From: Burkholderiales bacterium
GTDB lineage: Bacteria > Pseudomonadota > Gammaproteobacteria > Burkholderiales > Casimicrobiaceae
Reading direction: 5' to 3'
Assembly (NCBI GenBank): GCA_017989135.1
Contig: JAGNQL010000001.1
Span: forward strand, 1 to 64,000
Length of the DNA: 64,000 nt
Below are positions 47,475 through 56,348 of this stretch, piece by piece. The notes beneath the pieces are model-generated. The model saw nothing but the letters and a program-made list of their open reading frames with translations. It ran no database searches and had not been told where the DNA came from. The position numbers and the translations under genes are program-made. Position 1 is the first letter of the stretch; each line of letters begins with the position of its first letter.

Positions 47475-47888
47475 CTACGGGAGTAGTTTCTGTCGCCAAT
47501 CATCCGGAATGGCTATCGATTTTTTCTCGTGCGCGTTGGCGTACACGTAGGTCAACTCACCGTCGATCAAATGTTCGTCACCGCGAAAAATCGCGATCGC
47601 GATGGTCATGCTGCTGCGCCCGAGCTTCGCGCAACGGACGCCGATGTCTAGCTCGTCGTCGAATCCAGCCGAGCCGTGATATTCAATTTGCGCCTTACGC
47701 ACAAATAGCTCCACGCCTTCCTTCTGCTGCGCAATCGGATCACGCAACCCTGTCGCGCGCCAAAACTCGGTGAACGCGACGTCGAAATACAGCAGGTAGT
47801 TTCCGTTGAACACCACGCGCTGCAGGTCGACCTCTGCCCAGCGCACGCGTAAACAATGAAAGAACGAGAAATCGGTTTTTTTAGTCAT
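47475..47888 (-). CDS. YbgC-like acyl-CoA thioesterase (hotdog fold)
   Basis: About 137 residues from the ATG at 47888; the TTG at 47921 is unlikely. CLRVRWAEVDLQRVVFNGNYLLYFDVAFTEFWRATG is the 4-hydroxybenzoyl-CoA thioesterase signature with the catalytic Asp. VRKAQIEYHGSAGFDDELDIGVRCAKLGRSSMTI follows. The acyl substrate is unknown. No tol genes are adjacent, so the Tol-Pal-linked YbgC role is not supported here. Confidence 0.9.
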   Translation of the reverse strand: MTKKTDFSFFHCLRVRWAEVDLQRVVFNGNYLLYFDVAFTEFWRATGLRDPIAQQKEGVELFVRKAQIEYHGSAGFDDELDIGVRCAKLGRSSMTIAIAIFRGDEHLIDGELTYVYANAHEKKSIAIPDDWRQKLLP

Positions 47889-47945
47889 GGTGCAATGGTA
47901 GTAAACGGACGCTTCGTGCAACGAAAACTGTTTTTTTGGTTGGAA

Positions 47946-48065
47946 ACAGCTTTTTAGCTACAGCGGCTAGCGGGCGGACATTACAGGCACTATTTTGTGA
48001 AACTCAACTAATAATAAAAAGTGGCTGAAACGACCACCCGTCAGTCGCTGAGGCCGGAAAGCTGT
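47946..48065. repeat. 120-bp palindromic dispersed repeat, copy 4
   Basis: ACAGCTTTTTAGCTACAGCG at one end faces CGCTGAGGCCGGAAAGCTGT at the other. The two halves are near mirror images along the whole length (GGACATTACAGGCACT against the inverted AGTGGCTGAAACGACC). Confidence 0.85.
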
Positions 48066-48074
48066 AAACCTAGG

Positions 48075-48106
48075 TTGGCGAGCGCGGCATCGGCCGCGCT
48101 CGCCAA
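48075..48106. repeat. Perfect 14-bp inverted repeat
   Basis: TTGGCGAGCGCGGC pairs fully with GCCGCGCTCGCCAA around ATCG, 9 bases after the 120-bp repeat. No T run follows. Confidence 0.7.
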
Positions 48107-48171
48107 TGAGGTTGGGCTGAGTGCGGCCCCCCGAAATGTGGCGGGCGTTCTAGCGAACAGATTGGAGGTTT

Positions 48172-48357
48172 TCAATCCGTTTGCGCCGGTTTAGATTCGG
48201 ATTTGCCGCGCGATTTGTCGACCAAGTGCGACCGCAAACGTTCGTATATTGGTCGGTGTCCTGCAGCATGTTCGCGTTTCGCGCCGTAGTGGTCAGAGCG
48301 CCATTCATCTGAGTAATCGCACAGGCACGCAGCGAATGTTCCGCATGCGTACTGCAT
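48172..48357 (-). CDS. Possible small cysteine-containing protein
   Basis: A 61-codon frame (MQYACGTFAACLCDYSDEWR...) with charged, protein-like composition in an otherwise gene-free stretch (48107-48458). The ribosome site is weak, and an overlapping 71-codon frame competes. I do not recognise it; it could be chance. Confidence 0.25.
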   Translation of the reverse strand: MQYACGTFAACLCDYSDEWRSDHYGAKREHAAGHRPIYERLRSHLVDKSRGKSESKPAQTD

Positions 48358-48458
48358 TCTGCCAAGGCTACGGATCGGCTTTGTGCAGCTAACGTAGAGT
48401 TAACCGGCGACGCTTTAGCGCCGTCCAGCGAACGAAGGGAGCGAGATTGATCGCCATG

Positions 48459-48839
48459 TCATGCGCCACCAAAAACCTGCCTGCGATTGAGCCAATAAGC
48501 CCCAAGTACGAGCGCTGAGGGAAGCGTAAGACACACCGCCATGATGCCCACTATGATTATCGTGCCGGGAGAATCTTGGTAGCGCGGGTGCCCGCTGATG
48601 AAGCCCCAGAAGTTGTAAGCAACGGTGGGGGCAGTGAAGAGAAACACCAAGAGCGGTGGAGTAATTGAAAGCCGCATACACCATTTGTGCCTACGATGTG
48701 CGCCAAATACCAACCCAGCGTAGGCGAGCCAGAATACCCAGTAGACGGCTGAGCCCAACACCGGGCGGTGAAATGCGAGCGCACCATACGCAGCTAGAAG
48801 CAGTAGCGTCGCGATGTGGAAGATGCGAATAGCTGCCAT
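48459..48839 (-). CDS. Small integral membrane protein
   Basis: A 126-residue protein with four hydrophobic segments (IFHIATLLLLAAYGALAF, VYWVFWLAYAGLVFGA, LLVFLFTAPTVAYNFWGF, GTIIIVGIMAVCLTLPSAL). There is no recognised domain. The frame is well supported by its helix periodicity and basic cytoplasmic loops (HRRHKWCMR). It stands alone. Confidence 0.6.
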   Translation of the reverse strand: MAAIRIFHIATLLLLAAYGALAFHRPVLGSAVYWVFWLAYAGLVFGAHRRHKWCMRLSITPPLLVFLFTAPTVAYNFWGFISGHPRYQDSPGTIIIVGIMAVCLTLPSALVLGAYWLNRRQVFGGA

Positions 48840-49285
48840 GGGTTCATACCCGCAAAACGTAACGTATACCGCAACGCGTGCGAAACAATTTGAGCATACG
48901 AATTGTGCTGAAGCGTTTGTAGGTAAAGGGTTCCAACACTTTTAGCACAGAGCGTCAGCCCAATAAAACCAACGAAACCCGGTACGCATTTCGCAGGCAG
49001 AGATTCTCCCGTCCGCATGCAACGCGAGAGGCTGTGGGAGCGGGCTTGCCCGCGATGATTTCGTCACCCGGGGAACATTGGATGGCAGTGGCGACGCTTA
49101 TCGCGCGCGAGTCCGCTCCTGTCGCGTCGTGCCAACGAGCGATCTGAAGGCATTCGCTTCTGACGCCGCTCCGCACCACTCGGATGCAGACAAACCAGCC
49201 AAAAACGGGTAAATTTCGGGTATTGCAAAAAGGTCAACACAATTGACCTATACGCCCCACATCAGGCGCACAACGGCGATCCCGT
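48840..49285. other. Long gene-free upstream region of the indolepyruvate oxidoreductase
   Basis: No convincing gene. A single REP-like element, GTGGGAGCGGGCTTGCCCGC with GAT, lies at 49034-49056. The last 60 bases hold the operator-like palindrome annotated separately and lead to the ribosome site at about 49301. Confidence 0.6.
49231..49249. promoter_or_regulatory. Operator-like inverted repeat upstream of the indolepyruvate oxidoreductase
   Basis: AGGTCAA-CACAA-TTGACCT is a perfect 7-bp inverted repeat, 67 bases before the ATG. TTGCAA lies just upstream (49223-49228) and CTATAC just downstream, so a repressor bound here would sit between or on the promoter boxes. The regulator is unknown. 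Confidence 0.5.
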
Positions 49286-49315
49286 ATGCTGCGCTGCAAC
49301 AAGGAGTGCCCGAGT

Positions 49316-52300
49316 ATGTCCCAGAGCCCCCTCTCGCCCGACGCCACCGAAAATGCCGCCACGGCTACCTCGCTCTCCGCTGCGGTACAGCGCGCGATTG
49401 CTGAGGTTGCGCTTGATGATCGGTTCACGCAACCGTCGGGTCGCTTCTACATGAACGGTTCGCATGCGCTCTTGCGGCTCATGATGTTGCAGCGACAAAT
49501 CGACGAGCGCGCGGGGCTCAATACGGGCGGCTTTGTCACCGGCTATCGTGGCTCACCGCTTGGCGCGATCGATCAAAACGCGTGGAAGGCGAAGAAGCAC
49601 CTCGAAAAGTCGCATATCAAATTTGTGCCCGGCGTGAACGAAGAACTCGCGGCCACGGCGGTCTGGGGTACACAGCAAGTGAATTTACACGCCGACGCAA
49701 AGTACGACGGCGTGTTCGCCATGTGGTACGGAAAAGGCCCCGGCGTGGACCGTTGCGGTGATGTGTTCAAACACGCGAATCATGCGGGCTCGAGCAAACA
49801 CGGCGGCGTGTTGTTGATCGCAGGCGATGATCACGGCGCGAAGTCTTCGACGTTGCCGCATCAATCCGACCACGAATTTATCAGCGCCGTCGTACCCGTG
49901 CTCTACCCTGCTGGCGTGCAGGAATATCTCGATCTAGGCGTGCATGGGTTCGCAATGAGCCGCTATTCCGGTTGCTATGTCGGCATCAAAGCGGTGACCG
50001 ATACAGTGGAGTCCACTGCCAGTGTCGTCGTCGATCCGGACCGCATCAAACCGATTATTCCGGATGATTTTCCGCTGCCCGAAGGTGGCGTGAATATTCG
50101 CTGGCCACACACGCCGCTTGAGCAAGAAAAGCTCATGCACGATTACAAAATTTACATGGCGATTCACTACGCACGTGTGAACAAATTGAATCGCATCGTG
50201 ATCGACTCGCCACGCCCCCGGCTGGGCATCATGGCGGCGGGCAAGGCGTATCTCGATGTGCGGCAGGCCCTCGACGATTTGGGCATCGACGACGACTTGG
50301 CAAAGGCTATCGGACTTCGTGTTTACAAGGTCGGCATGGTGTGGCCGCTTGAGCCCGAAGGCGTGCAGGAGTTCGCGTCCGGCCTTGAAGAAATCTTGGT
50401 CGTCGAGGAGAAGCGCCAAGTCCTCGAGTATCAACTCAAAGAGCAGCTGTACAACTGGAAAGAAGATGTGCGCCCACAGGTTGTCGGCAAGTTCGACGCG
50501 AAGGGCGAATGGGTGCGCCCGCACGGCGATTGGCTGCTGCCCGCGCCGTTTGAGTTGACACCAGCGATGATTGCGCGCGTGATTGCAGGGCGCATTGCGA
50601 AGTTTTACGTAAGCGACAAGGTCAAGAGCCGCGTAGAGTGGATTAACGAGAAAGAGCGCGCGCTCGCCCGAACCAAAATCGACATCGCGCGTGCACCGTA
50701 TTTCTGCTCCGGCTGTCCCCACAACACGAGCACCAAAGTGCCGGACGGTTCGCGCGCGGTCGCGGGCATTGGCTGTCACTACATGGCGATTTGGATGGAT
50801 CGCGCCGAGACGTTTACGCAGATGGGCGGCGAGGGCGTGCCGTGGATCGGACAAGCGCCGTTCACGAGCGAGAAGCACATCTTCGCGAACTTGGGCGACG
50901 GTACTTACTACCACTCGGGCTTGCTTGCGATTCGCGCGAGCGTCGCTGCGGGTGTAAACATCACGTACAAAATTCTTTACAACGACGCGGTCGCGATGAC
51001 AGGCGGGCAGCCGCACGACGGACCGCTCTCGCCGCTGACGATCTTGAATCAAGTCGTCGCTGAGGGCGTGAAGAAAGTTTGCGTAATCACCGACGAGCCT
51101 GCGAAGTACGAAGGCATCGCGCTACCCGCAAATTGCCCCGTGTACCATCGCGAGCGCCTCGACGAAATTCAGCGCGAATTCCGCGAAGTGCAGGGCTGCT
51201 CTATCATCGTGTACGACCAAACTTGCGCTGCGGAAAAGCGTCGCCGCCGGAAGATCGGCAAGTTCCCTGATCCTGCGAAACGCGTCGTCATCAACGAGGC
51301 GGTGTGCGAAGGCTGCGGCGATTGCGGCGTGAAATCGAACTGCGTTTCGGTGGTGCCACTCGAAACTGAATTCGGCCGCAAACGCACCATCGATCAATCC
51401 AGCTGCAACAAAGATTTCTCCTGTGTGAACGGCTTCTGCCCGAGCTTTGTCACCATCGAAGGCGGCGCGCTCAAGAAACCTGCGAAAGTCGGTGAAGTTG
51501 AGTTTGGCGATTTGCCAGATCCGACGATTGCCGCGCTCGATAAGCCGTACAACATTCTCGCCACGGGCATTGGCGGCACTGGCGTGCTAACGGTTGGTCA
51601 GGTGCTCGGCATGGCGGCGTTCCTTGAAGGCAAGGGGCTCACGATTCTCGACATGTCGGGACTCGCGCAGAAGAATGGTTCGGTGATGAGCCACATTCGC
51701 ATCGCAAATACGCAAGCCGATTTGCATGCGACTCGCGTCGCAGCGGGCGAAGCCGATTTGGTGTTGGGCTGTGATGTGCTCACTACGACTGCCGAGGACT
51801 CGCTCGCGAAAATGGCCGTCGGCGTGACCAAGGCGGTGATCAATTCGGCAGTCGTGATGCCGGCCAATTTCACGCGCAATGCGGACATGAAATTTCCATT
51901 GGGCAGCATGGAGCGCGAAATCATCGATTCGTGCGGTCCGGACTCTGCCTGGTTCCTCGATGCGACGAAAATCGCAACGCGCCTCATGGGCGACTCGATT
52001 GCGACCAATCTGTTTGTGCTCGGCTACGCCTGGCAAAAAGGTTTGGTGCCGCTACTCGAAGCCACGATCTTGCGCGCTATCGAAATCAATGGCGCGGCCG
52101 TTGCGATGAACAAGAATGCGTTCCTCTGGGGCCGTCGTGCAGCGGTCGATTTGAAGCGCGTCGAAGAAATCGCGACGCCAAAGATCGCCGCTCCCGCATC
52201 AATGAAACTGAGCGAATCGGTCGACGAAATGATCACGCGCCGCGTGGCATTCTTGACGGACTACCAAGACGCAGCGTACGCAAAGACCTACAGCGATTTC

Positions 52301-52897
52301 GTCGCTTTCGTGCGCCAAGCGGAAATCGCCAAGCTCCCCGGCAAGACGACGCTCACGGAAGCCGTCGCGCGCTATTACTTCAAAGTGCTCGCGGTGAAAG
52401 ACGAATACGAAGTTGCTCGCCTACACAGCAACGGCGATTTCGAGAAACGTGTTGCGGGGCAATTTGAGGGTGCCTACAAGCTGAACTTTCACCTCGCGCC
52501 ACCGCTGTTCGCGAAGAAAGATTCGGTCACTGGCGAACTCAAAAAGCGCCAGTACGGACCGTGGATGATGAAGGCGTTTCGCTTCCTTGCGTCACGCAAA
52601 GGCTTGCGCGGCAGTGCGCTCGACATCTTCAAGAACACGGATGAACGCCGTATGGAGCAACAGCTCAAGGTGGACTATCGTCGCCTAATTGAAGAGGTCG
52701 TGGCCAAACTCGCACCGCACAACTACGCGCTAGCCGTACAACTTGCGAGCATTCCGGAAGATATTCGCGGCTATGGTCACGTGAAAGAGCGCCACGTCAA
52801 AGCAGCGAAGGCGCACGAGGCGAAACTCAAAGCGGAGTTTGACGCGGCGAAGGTGGTGATTGGGATAGCGGCGGTAACGTCTGAGAAAGCCGCATAG
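49316..52897 (+). CDS. Fused indolepyruvate:ferredoxin oxidoreductase
   Basis: A single chain of about 1193 residues combining the IorA and IorB parts; ATG at 49316 with GGAG 9 bases upstream. It oxidatively decarboxylates aryl-pyruvates (from Trp, Phe, Tyr) to aryl-acetyl-CoA using thiamine diphosphate and ferredoxin. GLNTGGFVTGYRGSPLGAID opens the pyrimidine-binding part. NLGDGTYYHSGLLAIRASVAAGVNITYKILYNDAVAMTGGQ is the ThDP region. CEGCGDCGVKSNC with CNKDFSCVNGFCPSF holds FeS ligands. ATGIGGTGVLTVGQVLGMAAFLEGKG is the gamma-type domain. The fused form is typical of Proteobacteria and may be oxygen-tolerant; that is general knowledge rather than seen here. Confidence 0.95.
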   Translation: MSQSPLSPDATENAATATSLSAAVQRAIAEVALDDRFTQPSGRFYMNGSHALLRLMMLQRQIDERAGLNTGGFVTGYRGSPLGAIDQNAWKAKKHLEKSHIKFVPGVNEELAATAVWGTQQVNLHADAKYDGVFAMWYGKGPGVDRCGDVFKHANHAGSSKHGGVLLIAGDDHGAKSSTLPHQSDHEFISAVVPVLYPAGVQEYLDLGVHGFAMSRYSGCYVGIKAVTDTVESTASVVVDPDRIKPIIPDDFPLPEGGVNIRWPHTPLEQEKLMHDYKIYMAIHYARVNKLNRIVIDSPRPRLGIMAAGKAYLDVRQALDDLGIDDDLAKAIGLRVYKVGMVWPLEPEGVQEFASGLEEILVVEEKRQVLEYQLKEQLYNWKEDVRPQVVGKFDAKGEWVRPHGDWLLPAPFELTPAMIARVIAGRIAKFYVSDKVKSRVEWINEKERALARTKIDIARAPYFCSGCPHNTSTKVPDGSRAVAGIGCHYMAIWMDRAETFTQMGGEGVPWIGQAPFTSEKHIFANLGDGTYYHSGLLAIRASVAAGVNITYKILYNDAVAMTGGQPHDGPLSPLTILNQVVAEGVKKVCVITDEPAKYEGIALPANCPVYHRERLDEIQREFREVQGCSIIVYDQTCAAEKRRRRKIGKFPDPAKRVVINEAVCEGCGDCGVKSNCVSVVPLETEFGRKRTIDQSSCNKDFSCVNGFCPSFVTIEGGALKKPAKVGEVEFGDLPDPTIAALDKPYNILATGIGGTGVLTVGQVLGMAAFLEGKGLTILDMSGLAQKNGSVMSHIRIANTQADLHATRVAAGEADLVLGCDVLTTTAEDSLAKMAVGVTKAVINSAVVMPANFTRNADMKFPLGSMEREIIDSCGPDSAWFLDATKIATRLMGDSIATNLFVLGYAWQKGLVPLLEATILRAIEINGAAVAMNKNAFLWGRRAAVDLKRVEEIATPKIAAPASMKLSESVDEMITRRVAFLTDYQDAAYAKTYSDFVAFVRQAEIAKLPGKTTLTEAVARYYFKVLAVKDEYEVARLHSNGDFEKRVAGQFEGAYKLNFHLAPPLFAKKDSVTGELKKRQYGPWMMKAFRFLASRKGLRGSALDIFKNTDERRMEQQLKVDYRRLIEEVVAKLAPHNYALAVQLASIPEDIRGYGHVKERHVKAAKAHEAKLKAEFDAAKVVIGIAAVTSEKAA

Positions 52898-52907
52898 CAG
52901 CCTTAGA

Positions 52908-52963
52908 GCGGGCATCGCCCGCCCTACGAACTACTTTAGACGCGTGGGCAACAAGTTGCCCAC
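52908..52963. repeat. Two short palindromes after the oxidoreductase gene
   Basis: GCGGGCATCGCCCGC (52908-52922) followed by CCTACG, and GTGGGCAACAAGTTGCCCAC (52944-52963) followed by CTTACG. They are REP-like intergenic palindromes between convergent genes and may act as a transcription end. Confidence 0.65.
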
Positions 52964-52996
52964 CTTACGGCCAAGTCGCTTCACGCCACGAACGCG

Positions 52997-54313
52997 TCAC
53001 GGCCCCATCGTCTTGCGGATGTGCTCCAAATGCGCGCGAGCTGATTCGACGTCGCGGCCGTATTCAGCGAGGTAGCGTTCGCGCTCTTCGCTGTTCCATT
53101 CGGCTTCTGAGAACGCGCTGAGTGGGTAGCTTTTGCTCACGATGACTTTGCCAGGTAGCCGTGGCATGAGCGCGCGGTCGGGATCTACGTCGGGCTTTAG
53201 CAAGAAAGCATCAACGTCGCGTAACGTGAGCGGGAACGCGGGCCTTTCGTCAACGAGCAATTTGCCGAATAAGTTGAGCTTGAATTCGCGCAGACCTGCG
53301 GCGACCTCTTCGTTGAATGACACGAGCGCGAAGGGCTGGCCCTTGGCGTCGTCAATGCGGCCGGTGACAACGTAGCGACCCGCTTCGCGCACTTGTGCCT
53401 TCAGGTAAAAATTGAGCGATCCAGCTTCCACTGCTTCGCGAACGAAGTTGCCCGTTGCCCAAACGGCAGGCGGGTTCGGCGTGTAAAAAATATCGAAAAA
53501 GGCGAAGCCCGTCTCTTCGCCCACTTTGAGATTGACGGACACGCGAATTGTGCCTGCGTGTCCGGAGAAGCCTTGCGTTTCAGGGCTTAGGCGAACGCTC
53601 ACGACGCCGTCGCCCGCGACAATGTCACCGGCTGCGCCGTCGTCGTTGAACCCAAGGGCGACCGAGTTTCGCTTTGACGGTTTGCCATCAAGCGGTGGAT
53701 CTTCGGCTATGGCGCGCGTGACGGATAGCGGAAGGATGTTGCCGTCCCAGTCAAGCGCCGACACTGTGAACAACACAGTCTCGCTGCCGACCACGTAAAT
53801 GTGTTCCTGCGACGTACGAATTCGCACGCCTGCGGAGGGCTTTTGGCCCGGATTGGTGAGGCGTCGCTCCTCGTTGACGAAACGGTTCGGGTACATCTGA
53901 TCCACGTGCTCGCGCGCTGGACGTGATTCAAACGGATAGATGGTTTGTTTGCGATAGTTTTCGAGCACTTCTTCGGCGCGCGCGAGCCGCTGAGACCACA
54001 ACGCGAGTTGTGCTTTGGGATCGGTGCTGGCAGCTAGGTCAAGCGCGTCGGCTTTTGATCCACCAACAGCTACTACTCCCGGTTGGCGCGGAGTGAGGCC
54101 GACGCCACTGGCAGCGGCTTTTGTGTCGGCTGACGTGCTGAGCGTTGCGCTCCGTTGCGCGTCTGCAGCGTTCGCCGCGTTGTCGTTGCCCATGCCCGAA
54201 ACCCACCAACTGCCGCATGCGCCGGCCACGATCAGTAGCGCGATTACAAGCGGCCAGCGCCCGCGCGTGGTGCGCGCGCGTGGCGTTACTTCGTCGTCGG
54301 AACTATTGGGCAT
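52997..54313 (-). CDS. Membrane-anchored protein with beta-sandwich domains
   Basis: A 438-residue protein with a single N-terminal helix (WPLVIALLIVAGACGSWWVSG) after a short basic tail and a low-complexity Ala/Ser stretch. The bulk resembles 'choice-of-anchor X'-type domains (FNDDGAAGDIVAGDGVVSVRLSPETQGFSGHAGTIRV), which are acidic, calcium-like beta modules, and a second beta domain (SLNFYLKAQVREAGRYVVTGRI). The C-terminal tail is helical and charged. Function unknown. The ATG overlaps the end of the upstream secreted-protein gene by 11 bases, so the two probably work together. Confidence 0.75.
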   Translation of the reverse strand: MPNSSDDEVTPRARTTRGRWPLVIALLIVAGACGSWWVSGMGNDNAANAADAQRSATLSTSADTKAAASGVGLTPRQPGVVAVGGSKADALDLAASTDPKAQLALWSQRLARAEEVLENYRKQTIYPFESRPAREHVDQMYPNRFVNEERRLTNPGQKPSAGVRIRTSQEHIYVVGSETVLFTVSALDWDGNILPLSVTRAIAEDPPLDGKPSKRNSVALGFNDDGAAGDIVAGDGVVSVRLSPETQGFSGHAGTIRVSVNLKVGEETGFAFFDIFYTPNPPAVWATGNFVREAVEAGSLNFYLKAQVREAGRYVVTGRIDDAKGQPFALVSFNEEVAAGLREFKLNLFGKLLVDERPAFPLTLRDVDAFLLKPDVDPDRALMPRLPGKVIVSKSYPLSAFSEAEWNSEERERYLAEYGRDVESARAHLEHIRKTMGP

Positions 54314-55199
54314 TCACCACCATATCGGCGACCGCACGCGACACAATGCCGCCCCAGTTGCCGTTGGTGTAGTGGTTGTACGACTCGTTGTTGTCCCGGA
54401 ACTTCACGTTGTGATTTGTCCACTTCGCACGACCGCCTTCGTTTGCGGCTGTGCCCATCGTCAAGTCGTTGCAGAACCAATCCGAGCCGTTGCAGTAGCT
54501 CGCGCCGCCAGTGCCCGACACGCCGCCGCTTGAGTGGTACGCAATGGCTTCGTCATCCTGTCCCGGAAGGATGGCGGAATAGAGCGTGCCGCTTGCGCCG
54601 GCGAACATGTAGAAGGTCGCGCCGCGTGTCGTGTTGTGGTTATACATCGCGCGTGCGGTGGCCGTTTTCAGGTCGCCAACCAACGGCTCGGAAAGCGCCC
54701 AGCTTCCTGCGTTGGCGAGTTCGGAGCCACCACCCGCACCGCCCGCGACGTCGACCCATTTGATATTCCAGCCTGTTTGCGTGCCGGTTCCTGCGCTGCC
54801 GCACACTCCTCCGCTATTGGGTACGCCGTTTTTCTTGGTGCGTGTGGAGCCACCGTACAGGGAGAGCGCGTAGCCCACTTGCAGATTGCCAGCGCTGTGT
54901 GCGGCGACGTAGCACCAGTTGTTGCCCGTGCAATAGCAATCGAGCGCGTCGCGCACGCCGCCGTTGGTGGAGGCGATGGTGTTGTAGCCGTCCCAGTTCA
55001 CAGATTTTTTGTTGACGCCAGCGGCCGTTGCGGCAGGTCCCCAATAGGCGAAATCAGCGTGATTGCCCACTTGCCCGCCGCCGGTGCGGCCATTCACCCA
55101 CAACGAATAGTTCGTCGCATGCGCGAGCGCCGCAATACCCAAACCCACGATGGCAAACCCGAATACGCATTTGCGCCAGCACCATGATCCCAGTTTCAT
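54303..55199 (-). CDS. Secreted protein, possibly hydrolase-like
   Basis: A 298-residue protein with a signal peptide (CVFGFAIVGLGIAALAHATN). It is rich in Gly, Asn, Trp and Cys. WCYVAAHSAGNLQVGYALSLYG resembles the nucleophile elbow of alpha/beta hydrolases (AHSAG in place of GxSxG), and YNTIASTNGGVRDALDCYC may be the strand and helix before it. His and Asp partners cannot be fixed. Paired cysteines suggest disulfides. It forms a unit with the overlapping membrane-anchored gene downstream. Confidence 0.65.
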   Translation of the reverse strand: MKLGSWCWRKCVFGFAIVGLGIAALAHATNYSLWVNGRTGGGQVGNHADFAYWGPAATAAGVNKKSVNWDGYNTIASTNGGVRDALDCYCTGNNWCYVAAHSAGNLQVGYALSLYGGSTRTKKNGVPNSGGVCGSAGTGTQTGWNIKWVDVAGGAGGGSELANAGSWALSEPLVGDLKTATARAMYNHNTTRGATFYMFAGASGTLYSAILPGQDDEAIAYHSSGGVSGTGGASYCNGSDWFCNDLTMGTAANEGGRAKWTNHNVKFRDNNESYNHYTNGNWGGIVSRAVADMVVNAQ

Positions 55200-55421
55200 A
55201 ACTGCTCCCCTTAGTAGATCTGTGACGATGAAAACTCAACCCGCACACCGTTGCAGTGCGCGAATCAACGTCAAAAGGAACAGTATCAATTCGTCAGCGA
55301 TTCGCGCGCATCCTCCCTGATGCGTGCATCGCTCAACGTCCTCCTTTTGCACTGATGCGACGCACTATATCGGCGTTGCGTGGGGGCGTCAATTTCAAAC
55401 GCGGTGTGAGTTTTCGAAGCG

Positions 55422-56348
55422 CTACGCGTTACGCTGGCACGTCGTGCGCGACTGCGCGGTAGTGGTCGCGCCAAGCTTTAGGAAGTCGTTCAATGCAGCG
55501 GACCACTGCGAGGTGAAGCGCGTAGGAATATCGATGTGGCGTGCACCATCAACCAGCAGCCAGCGCTTGGGTTCGGGCGCCGCGTCGAAAAGTTTTTTTG
55601 CGACGTCAGTTGGGATGCGGTAGTCGTTACTGCCGTGCATGAACAGCGTGGGCATGCAAAGCGTTGGCGCTTTGGCGATGGAGTCGAAATACTGCGTTTG
55701 TACTGCCGCCAGCGGTATCCACTTGTAGGCTGTGAACTGCTGCATTTCGCGCACGCTTGTGAACGAGCTTTCCACTACCAGACCCGCTGCGTTTTTGGCT
55801 TCGGGTTTCGCCGCGAGATCAATCGCAATTGCGCCACCGAGGGAATGACCGTAGATGTATCGCTTGCTGTTGGGGGCTCGGCGCGTCAGCTCTGTCCACG
55901 CCGCGCTGGCGTCCTCGGCGGCCGACTGTTCCGAAGGCAACTGCCCGTCGCTCTTGCCAAAGCCTCGGTAGTCAATGGCGAGTACTGAAAAGCCTTCGTC
56001 GCGAAGCTTCATGATGCGCGGCAGATTTGCCGAAATGCCGAAGCCTGCGCCGTGTAAGTAGAGAGCAGCCGGTGCAGATTTAGTTGCGCTCGCCGGAGCC
56101 GGAATCCACCATGCGTGAACGCGATTTTCGTTGCCGTTGGCCACCGGTAGCCACACGTCTTCGAACGGTGCATTGAACTCCGCGGGCGTGCGGCCGACGT
56201 CCTTGCTCGGGCGAAATATCGCTTGTCGCTGAAAGGTATCGAGCGAAGCGCATGCGGAGAGCGTCGCCACCGCGGCGACGGCTAGTACGACGAGCGTCGG
56301 GATGCGTATAACGCGTCGTAGCGCCAAGGGTATATCGATCATGTTCAT
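55422..56348 (-). CDS. Alpha/beta hydrolase lipoprotein
   Basis: A 308-residue protein with a lipoprotein signal (LVVLAVAAVATLSAC; lipobox LSAC). It has the BEM46/YfhR-like hydrolase core: ALYLHGAGFG oxyanion turn, LAIDYRGFGKSDG, nucleophile Ser in YIYGHSLGGAIAIDLA, Asp in MHGSNDYRIP and His in VDGARHIDI. All triad residues are present. It probably sits on the outer or inner membrane facing the periplasm. Substrate unknown. Confidence 0.88.
   Translation of the reverse strand: MNMIDIPLALRRVIRIPTLVVLAVAAVATLSACASLDTFQRQAIFRPSKDVGRTPAEFNAPFEDVWLPVANGNENRVHAWWIPAPASATKSAPAALYLHGAGFGISANLPRIMKLRDEGFSVLAIDYRGFGKSDGQLPSEQSAAEDASAAWTELTRRAPNSKRYIYGHSLGGAIAIDLAAKPEAKNAAGLVVESSFTSVREMQQFTAYKWIPLAAVQTQYFDSIAKAPTLCMPTLFMHGSNDYRIPTDVAKKLFDAAPEPKRWLLVDGARHIDIPTRFTSQWSAALNDFLKLGATTTAQSRTTCQRNA

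Noticed and set aside
48150..48365. Leftward 71-codon frame overlapping the 61-codon one
   Set aside because: Its composition (many Asn and Thr, no pattern) is less protein-like than the alternative frame, and it has no ribosome site.
53133..53375. Many long frames opposite real genes (for example 12136-13143 and 49934-51052)
   Set aside because: They are antisense shadows of well-supported genes caused by high GC codon bias, with low-complexity Arg/Ala/His-rich products.
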